DNA of 7,094 bases from Caldifarciminota bacterium. GTDB lineage: Bacteria > Hydrothermota > Tepidihabitantia > SM23-42. Shown in pieces: positions 1-4,378 of this stretch. The stretch is taken from assembly GCA_023128195.1 (NCBI GenBank), contig JAGMEL010000170.1, positions 1 through 7,094 on the forward strand. The letters run 5' to 3'. How positions within the stretch are numbered: the first letter of the stretch is position 1; the number at the start of each line of letters is the position of its first letter. Made by a program: the position numbers and the translations under genes. Below the pieces are notes generated by a model. That model did no database searches and was not told where the DNA came from. It saw only the letters and a list, made by a program, of their open reading frames with translations.

Positions 1-1974
1 CTCTTTGTGTTTCTGCATGGCAGTATAATGGTGCTTGATGTTAATAACCCAGCAAGCCCCCAGAAAGTTATTGAAATTGGCAATCCTGGCGTACCCGGGG
101 GTGGCTGGATTGGTGGATTAACGGTTATAGATACGCTTCTTTATATTGCTATTGGATATCGTGGTCTTTGGATATACAATGTTGCCAATCCATATGCACC
201 GGTTAGATTGGGCACCTGTGATACTGAAGATGCCTGCGGTGTGGCAGTTTCTGGGGATTATGCATATGTTGCTGATTATGATAGTGGTCTTGTAATCATC
301 GATATTTCACAACCGTCAGCGCCGGTAATGGTGGGTTCTCTGTATCTGGGGCCGGCTGCAAGGGGCGTTGCAGTCTTAGATACATTTGCATATGTTGCGG
401 CTCGAAAACTTCATATTGTAAATATCGCGAATCCTCTCTCTCCTTCATTAATCGGCACCTGGAATCCCCATGGTGACGAGGATGGTATGCAAGTTGCAGT
501 GCAAGGAAATTTTGTTTATCTGGCAAATTTTTTTCTGGGTTTTTGGATTGTCGATGTGACGAATCCGCAGTCACCAGTATCAGCGGACAACATATCGTAC
601 GGACTGGCTCTGGATATTGCGGTTAATGGGAATTATGCCTATGGCGCAGCCGATGATGCAGGTCTTGTAATAATTAATATTACTGACCCAAACAATGCTT
701 ATATAGAAGGAACATTAGATACCCCTGCCGGTTTCCAGGGTGTTGATATTTCTGGTAACTATGTTTATATTGCTGATTTTCCGTTTTCAACAAAGATGAT
801 TGATGCCTCTGATCCAGCGAATCCTTTTGTAATTGGCGAATACCAGGACTTCGTAAGTTTTGCTGCAGATGTTGCTGTTTCAGGAAATTACGCCTATGTA
901 GCACACCGTGCCGACGGTTTGAGAATTGTTGATGTATCTAACCCTTATTTTCCTGGTGAAGTGGGTTTTTGGGATACGCCTTATATGGCACGTGGAGTAG
1001 CAGTATTAGACAGTTATGCCTATGTGGCTGATGGTGAATCAGGACTGAGAATTATTGATATTACCAATCCTTTTTCACCTTACGAAGTCGGCTATTGTGA
1101 TACCATAGGTTGGGTTGAGCATGTTACTGTTTCAGGCGATTACGCTTATCTGGCTTGTGGCAACTCAGGTTTTTTAAAAATTATTGATATCAGCAATCCT
1201 GCTATACCCTTATTAGTATCATCATTACTGGCTACTGGTGGAAGCAGAATAGTTAAGCACGGGAAATATGTCTATGCTGGCAGGTCAATAATAGATGTCT
1301 CAAATCCATATGCGCCTTTTGAAATAGGGAGATTTCCTGGGGTCAATGGTATTGCTGTTTCAGATAACTATCTTTATACAGCATATTACTCCTTTTGTGT
1401 TTTTGATGTTTCTGACCATAGCTCGCCAATTTTATTGAGTTCTCTGGATGAGATTTATGGTCCTGATATTGCCCTCCAGGATAATTATGCGTTTGTGGGC
1501 GGCAATGTTGATGTAATAGATATTACTGACCCATTTAATCCCGAGATGGTGGGATATTATTCTACTTATATCAATACAGGACCTTCTGGTTACTTAGAGG
1601 TATCTGATTACAACATCTACGTTACATGCGGAGACCGGGGTCTGCATATTTTTCGATTCACTGGTGCACCGGGTATAGAAGAGGTAAGAAGTAAGAGACA
1701 AGAAGCAAGATTACAAATTTATCCGAATCCGTTTTCAAAGCTGACAAAAATCAGCTTTGGCATAGGGCATAGTGCAAAGGGCATAGACCTAAAAATCTAC
1801 GATGCTACAGGAAGAATGGTTAAACAATGGGACTATTCGGCTATAAGACTATCCAACCAAATCATCTGGGACGGAACTGATGATTATGGCAAGAAACTTC
1901 CCAGTGGTGTCTATTTTTGTCGTCTTGATATAGGGAAATATAACGAGACGCAAAAAATTCTTTTTCTTAAATAA
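1..1974 (+). CDS. LVIVD-repeat beta-propeller surface protein with C-terminal sorting tail (5' partial)
   Basis: The reading frame is open to base 1 and the first visible residues already belong to a repeat. The true start and the signal peptide therefore lie upstream, and the GTG at 7 is not a credible start. About 550 residues consist of LVIVD-type repeats of the form [GL]-x-I-[IV]-[DN]-[IV]-x-[ND]-P-x-x-P-x-x-[IV]-G, each followed by strands such as G-[VI]-A-V-S-G-[DN]-Y-A-Y-V-A. I count 14 cores, the last one degenerate. Such repeats are expected to fold as beta-propellers. A short charged linker (EEVRSKRQEAR) leads to a tail of about 88 residues with YPNPF, LKIYDATGR, WDGTDDYG and SGVYF, matching FlgD-Ig/type A sorting domains. 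Known tails of this type direct export through the outer membrane and surface attachment in T9SS bacteria. Ligand and function are unknown, and no catalytic motif is visible. The gene ends 12 bases before the next one, in the same frame, so the two are likely co-transcribed. Confidence 0.9.
   Translation, partial: LFVFLHGSIMVLDVNNPASPQKVIEIGNPGVPGGGWIGGLTVIDTLLYIAIGYRGLWIYNVANPYAPVRLGTCDTEDACGVAVSGDYAYVADYDSGLVIIDISQPSAPVMVGSLYLGPAARGVAVLDTFAYVAARKLHIVNIANPLSPSLIGTWNPHGDEDGMQVAVQGNFVYLANFFLGFWIVDVTNPQSPVSADNISYGLALDIAVNGNYAYGAADDAGLVIINITDPNNAYIEGTLDTPAGFQGVDISGNYVYIADFPFSTKMIDASDPANPFVIGEYQDFVSFAADVAVSGNYAYVAHRADGLRIVDVSNPYFPGEVGFWDTPYMARGVAVLDSYAYVADGESGLRIIDITNPFSPYEVGYCDTIGWVEHVTVSGDYAYLACGNSGFLKIIDISNPAIPLLVSSLLATGGSRIVKHGKYVYAGRSIIDVSNPYAPFEIGRFPGVNGIAVSDNYLYTAYYSFCVFDVSDHSSPILLSSLDEIYGPDIALQDNYAFVGGNVDVIDITDPFNPEMVGYYSTYINTGPSGYLEVSDYNIYVTCGDRGLHIFRFTGAPGIEEVRSKRQEARLQIYPNPFSKLTKISFGIGHSAKGIDLKIYDATGRMVKQWDYSAIRLSNQIIWDGTDDYGKKLPSGVYFCRLDIGKYNETQKILFLK
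28..1660 (+). repeat. Fourteen LVIVD repeat cores (protein-level tandem repeat)
   Basis: Counting residues from the codon at 7, the cores lie near residues 8, 54, 95, 135, 179, 220, 264, 305, 347, 390, 427, 464, 501 and 546. Spacing is 40 to 46 residues for the first ten. It drops to 37 between cores 10 and 13 (about 1174-1525), where the blade sequence is more degenerate. The repeats have diverged strongly at DNA level, so this is an old amplification and not a recent tandem duplication. Fourteen repeats would fit two seven-bladed propellers, but the true number is unknown because the gene is cut at the left edge. Confidence 0.85.
1684..1711 (+). repeat. Heptanucleotide tandem array A (4 x 7 bp)
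   Basis: Four contiguous units are seen: GTAAGAA, GTAAGAG, ACAAGAA and GCAAGAT. The consensus is G-[T/C]-AAGA-A. The seven bases before it (1677-1683, AGAAGAG) match at five of seven positions and may be a decayed fifth unit. The array encodes the charged linker between the propeller and the sorting tail. Because 7 is not a multiple of 3, each unit is read in a different phase, so the period is clear in DNA but not in protein. Confidence 0.75.
1708..1971 (+). other. C-terminal FlgD-Ig / type A sorting domain of gene 1
   Basis: This segment encodes the last 88 residues. Its landmarks in order are IYPNPF, TKISF, LKIYDATGR, IIWDGTDDYG, LPSGVYFCRL and a short basic end, QKILFLK. This is the order found in type A T9SS tails and in FlgD-Ig-like domains. 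The two families are hard to separate by eye, so the exact secretion route stays open. Confidence 0.8.
1759..1786 (+). repeat. Heptanucleotide tandem array B (4 x 7 bp)
   Basis: Four contiguous units are seen: GGCATAG, GGCATAG, TGCAAAG and GGCATAG. Three of the four are identical and the third differs at two positions. The array encodes GIGHSAKGI, a loop between two beta-strands of the sorting tail (after KISF and before LKIYD). The unit differs from that of array A, but the period and the copy number are the same. Confidence 0.85.
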
Positions 1975-1980
1975 AAAAGC

Positions 1981-1985
1981 AGGGG
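1981..1985 (+). promoter_or_regulatory. Purine-rich AGGGG directly before the gene 2 start (atypical ribosome binding site)
   Basis: AGGGG ends one base before the ATG at 1987. This resembles a Shine-Dalgarno core, but the spacing is far shorter than the usual 5 to 9 bases. The stop codon of gene 1 (1972-1974) is in the same frame, so no earlier start exists except within the four codons between them, none of which is ATG, GTG or TTG. The next candidate, GTG at 2002, is 16 bases from the motif and would remove part of the hydrophobic segment. Start by reinitiation after gene 1 is plausible. Confidence 0.35.
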
Positions 1986-1986
1986 T

Positions 1987-4278
1987 ATGATTACGCAAAT
2001 AGTGTTAATAGTAATACTTTTAAATGCAAATCCTGACGCTGCACCTGATCCATATGTCATCAGGGATTCATATGATAAATCGCAAGTTTCTTCTATAACT
2101 GGTACCATTAATCAGTTTAAACCAAAAAAATTTAATAAAACCTATCTTCGTTCTGGAACCCTTTTCTGGGACTTTGAAGGTTCAAATGGAGGTTTCACAT
2201 GTACGCCTATATGGGCTGCCTGGCAATGGGGTGCACCACCAGAGGCTTGTGCACATTCTGGCATAAACGCCTGGGGAACTTATGACAGGGATGGGCATTA
2301 CGAAGATTATGCTGATTGGCGTTTGGAATCACCGTGGATTGTCTTGGATCCGGCAGGTGCATGTACACTTTCATTCTATCACTGGTATATAATTGAAGCC
2401 TTTTATGACGGAGGTAATTTAAAGGTATCGACTGATGCTGGCACAACCTGGTCAATCATCTACCCATTTGAACCTTCTGGTTATCCCTGTGATTCAGCCT
2501 CTTCTTGGAATTGGGGCATCCCTGGCGAACCCTGTTTTAGCGGTGATTCCTCAAGTATGGGATGGCATCAGGCAAAATTCTTATTAGATAATTATGCTGG
2601 CGAGGAAATAATGATCAGGTGGCACTTTGGATCAGATGGAGCGCTATATTATCCTGGTTGGTATATTGACGATGTCAGGATCACCAATGTTGACAGTGCT
2701 GGCGGCATCACATGTGATGCAGGACCAACAGGAATAATTCTCCCAGATATCAATATCTTACCAAATTTGACAATAAATCCGCAAGTTAGTTACCGCAATT
2801 TTGGCTGGGAAAGTGAAAGCATTGATGTCTACCTCAAGATTGATACGGCAGGTGTTATTATCTATAGTGAAAGTTTGAACATTGTTTTTGAGCCTTATGC
2901 TGAGACTACTGTTACCTTCAGCCCCTGGACTACTTGTAGTGGTGAAAACATTATCTGTGATGTTATTGCCTATACTGTGCTTGAAGGTGACCAGTATCCT
3001 TTAAATGATACCTTAACCCAGCAAACCACAGTTTCCTCCCATTTCTGGGAATTATTACCAGCGCCATTTCCTATACCAAGTTCTGGCCATTCCCTTGTGT
3101 CAAAAGACGATGGTACCTATATGGTTTTTGGTATTCATATTCCCGGGATATATCTGGATACCACTCTTATCTATGATATTGCAACAGATACCTGGATTGG
3201 CGGTCCTAAGAATCCCTATGGTCCTGCCTCTTATGGAACTGCTAATGTAACAAATGGAAAGTTTTACCGCATCGCCGGCACAAATGATTTCCCTGATCCT
3301 TTAAATAGAGTTGATATATATGATCCTGCATCTAATATCTGGTCATCAGGTGTGCCTTCTTTAGTTGGACTCATTGATCACATCAGCGGTGTTTATAATG
3401 ATTCATTAATCTTCACATTTGGCAATGGTAATTGGGATTATCCACCAACCAATTATGTTTCCTTTTATAATGTATATACAAATTCCTGGACTACTGCAAC
3501 CCCTTTTCCTGAACAAGGTAGAGGTGCATGTGCTGGAGGAATAATCGATTCCTTTGCAATAGTGGCGTGTGGGTTTATGGCTGATGGCACATTTTGCAAG
3601 GATTATATCATTGGTATTATAAACCCATCTAATCCTTCAAGTATTGCCTGGGGCTCTTGGGATACGATTCCTGGTATGGTAGATGGCAGGTACCGGGTGC
3701 CCTGTGGTGTTGATAAATGGAATAAAGAACTGTGGCTTGTTAGTGGAAAGATTTCTGGTGGTGAAACTGATGAAACATGGTCATTCAATCCACATACTAT
3801 GACCTGGACAAACTGGAATAAACCAAAACCGCATCCAATGAGTAATGTTACGCCAATTGTTATTACATATACAATATATGGCAACACAGGTATTTTTGTT
3901 CCGAGTGGGTATCATGCAAATTCCTATATTTCAGAACACGAATTCTTTCATACTTGCCCACTTGGTATTGAGGAATGGCAAAAAGTAAAAGAGCCTGTCA
4001 ATTTCGGATTTCTTGCTAATCTACCTAACCCATCAAAATCTTATACTCCAATATCATATATAACCACAAAATCTGGCAGGGTTTCACTTAAGATATATGA
4101 TGGAACAGGTAGATTGATTAGAACTCTTGTTGAGCGGCAAGTAGAACCACCTGGTGAAAAAACTGTTTACTGGAATGGTAAAGATAATAATCTTCGCAAA
4201 GTCGCCAGTGGTATTTATTTTTTAAGGCTTGTAGCAGAAAATAATATTGATACTTATAAATTAATCTTAATACATTGA
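1987..4278 (+). CDS. Secreted multidomain protein: choice-of-anchor-J/MAM-like, CARDB-like and Kelch domains plus sorting tail
   Basis: The 763-residue protein starts with a short hydrophobic segment (about residues 4-12, IVLIVILL) that looks like a signal peptide without a basic n-region. Residues 58-235 (FWDFEGSNGGF to GWYIDDVRI) have the look of a choice-of-anchor-J/MAM-type jelly roll, a fold often used to bind carbohydrate or protein at the surface. Residues 240-350 resemble a CARDB or other Ig-like spacer. Residues 353-655 carry Kelch-type blades, with recurring Y-D-x-A-x-x-x-W sites at about 396, 445, 494 and 600. Residues 672-763 form a sorting tail (LPNPS, LKIYDGTGR, VYWNGKDN, SGIYFLRL) close to that of gene 1. 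Several cysteines in the jelly roll and spacer fit an exported protein with disulfides. I see no catalytic motif. A binding or adhesive role is inferred from the domains; the ligand is unknown. Confidence 0.88.
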   Translation: MITQIVLIVILLNANPDAAPDPYVIRDSYDKSQVSSITGTINQFKPKKFNKTYLRSGTLFWDFEGSNGGFTCTPIWAAWQWGAPPEACAHSGINAWGTYDRDGHYEDYADWRLESPWIVLDPAGACTLSFYHWYIIEAFYDGGNLKVSTDAGTTWSIIYPFEPSGYPCDSASSWNWGIPGEPCFSGDSSSMGWHQAKFLLDNYAGEEIMIRWHFGSDGALYYPGWYIDDVRITNVDSAGGITCDAGPTGIILPDINILPNLTINPQVSYRNFGWESESIDVYLKIDTAGVIIYSESLNIVFEPYAETTVTFSPWTTCSGENIICDVIAYTVLEGDQYPLNDTLTQQTTVSSHFWELLPAPFPIPSSGHSLVSKDDGTYMVFGIHIPGIYLDTTLIYDIATDTWIGGPKNPYGPASYGTANVTNGKFYRIAGTNDFPDPLNRVDIYDPASNIWSSGVPSLVGLIDHISGVYNDSLIFTFGNGNWDYPPTNYVSFYNVYTNSWTTATPFPEQGRGACAGGIIDSFAIVACGFMADGTFCKDYIIGIINPSNPSSIAWGSWDTIPGMVDGRYRVPCGVDKWNKELWLVSGKISGGETDETWSFNPHTMTWTNWNKPKPHPMSNVTPIVITYTIYGNTGIFVPSGYHANSYISEHEFFHTCPLGIEEWQKVKEPVNFGFLANLPNPSKSYTPISYITTKSGRVSLKIYDGTGRLIRTLVERQVEPPGEKTVYWNGKDNNLRKVASGIYFLRLVAENNIDTYKLILIH
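4000..4275 (+). other. C-terminal FlgD-Ig / type A sorting domain of gene 2
   Basis: This segment encodes the last 92 residues. It shares with gene 1 the NP turn (LPNPS against YPNPF), the LKIYD-x-TGR strand and turn, the W-x-G site, SGxYF-x-RL, and a lysine followed by hydrophobic residues at the end. The loop between ISY and LKIYD is nine residues (ITTKSGRVS). It does not carry the heptamer array seen at the same place in gene 1. Confidence 0.8.
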
Positions 4279-4350
4279 TTTGAAAACTCTTTTCATCCCG
4301 GATATGAGTTTCCAATTGTAAAAATATCTTCAAGAACGAAAAACATATTA

Positions 4351-4378
4351 TTGATTAAACCAAATAGATGATTATAAT
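4351..4378 (+). promoter_or_regulatory. Possible sigma-70-type promoter for gene 3
   Basis: TTGATT (4351-4356) and a perfect TATAAT (4373-4378) are 16 bases apart, close to the standard spacing. The -10 box overlaps the first codons of the longest reading frame (ATG at 4368). A transcript would start near 4385 and so would begin at the second in-frame ATG (4386). The region is AT-rich, so a chance match is quite possible. Confidence 0.3.

Noticed and set aside
7..9. GTG at 7 as the start of gene 1
   Set aside because: The frame is open to base 1, the codon falls inside a repeat blade, and no signal peptide or ribosome binding site is present. The gene is cut by the window edge.
296..904. Minus-strand open frames inside gene 1 (296-574 and 680-904)
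   Set aside because: Both lie fully inside a well-supported repeat gene, and their translations are low-complexity and resemble no family.
1040..1200. Direct repeats such as ATTATTGATAT near 1051 and 1181 as a mobile or regulatory repeat
   Set aside because: They fall at equivalent positions of neighbouring LVIVD blades and are explained by the protein repeat.
2747..2760. AGATAT-CA-ATATCT inverted repeat inside gene 2
   Set aside because: It is short and AT-rich inside coding sequence, and of a size expected by chance.
3976..3994. A third heptamer array in the linker before the gene 2 tail
   Set aside because: Only about two imperfect units (GCAAAAA, GTAAAAG) can be aligned, which is not above chance in A-rich linker DNA.
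4284..4311. Hairpin AAACTC / GAGTTT after gene 2 as a terminator
   Set aside because: The stem is only six base pairs with a 16-base loop, and no T-run follows (the next bases are CCAATTG). It is too weak to call.
4118..4333. Minus-strand open frame of 71 codons over the end of gene 2 and the 89-base gap
   Set aside because: Most of it is antisense to the conserved sorting tail. It has no recognisable domain and no clear ribosome binding site.
4279..4367. Small gene or RNA in the gap between genes 2 and 3
   Set aside because: The 89 bases are AT-rich, with no start codon followed by a useful frame and no tRNA-like or riboswitch-like folding that I can see.
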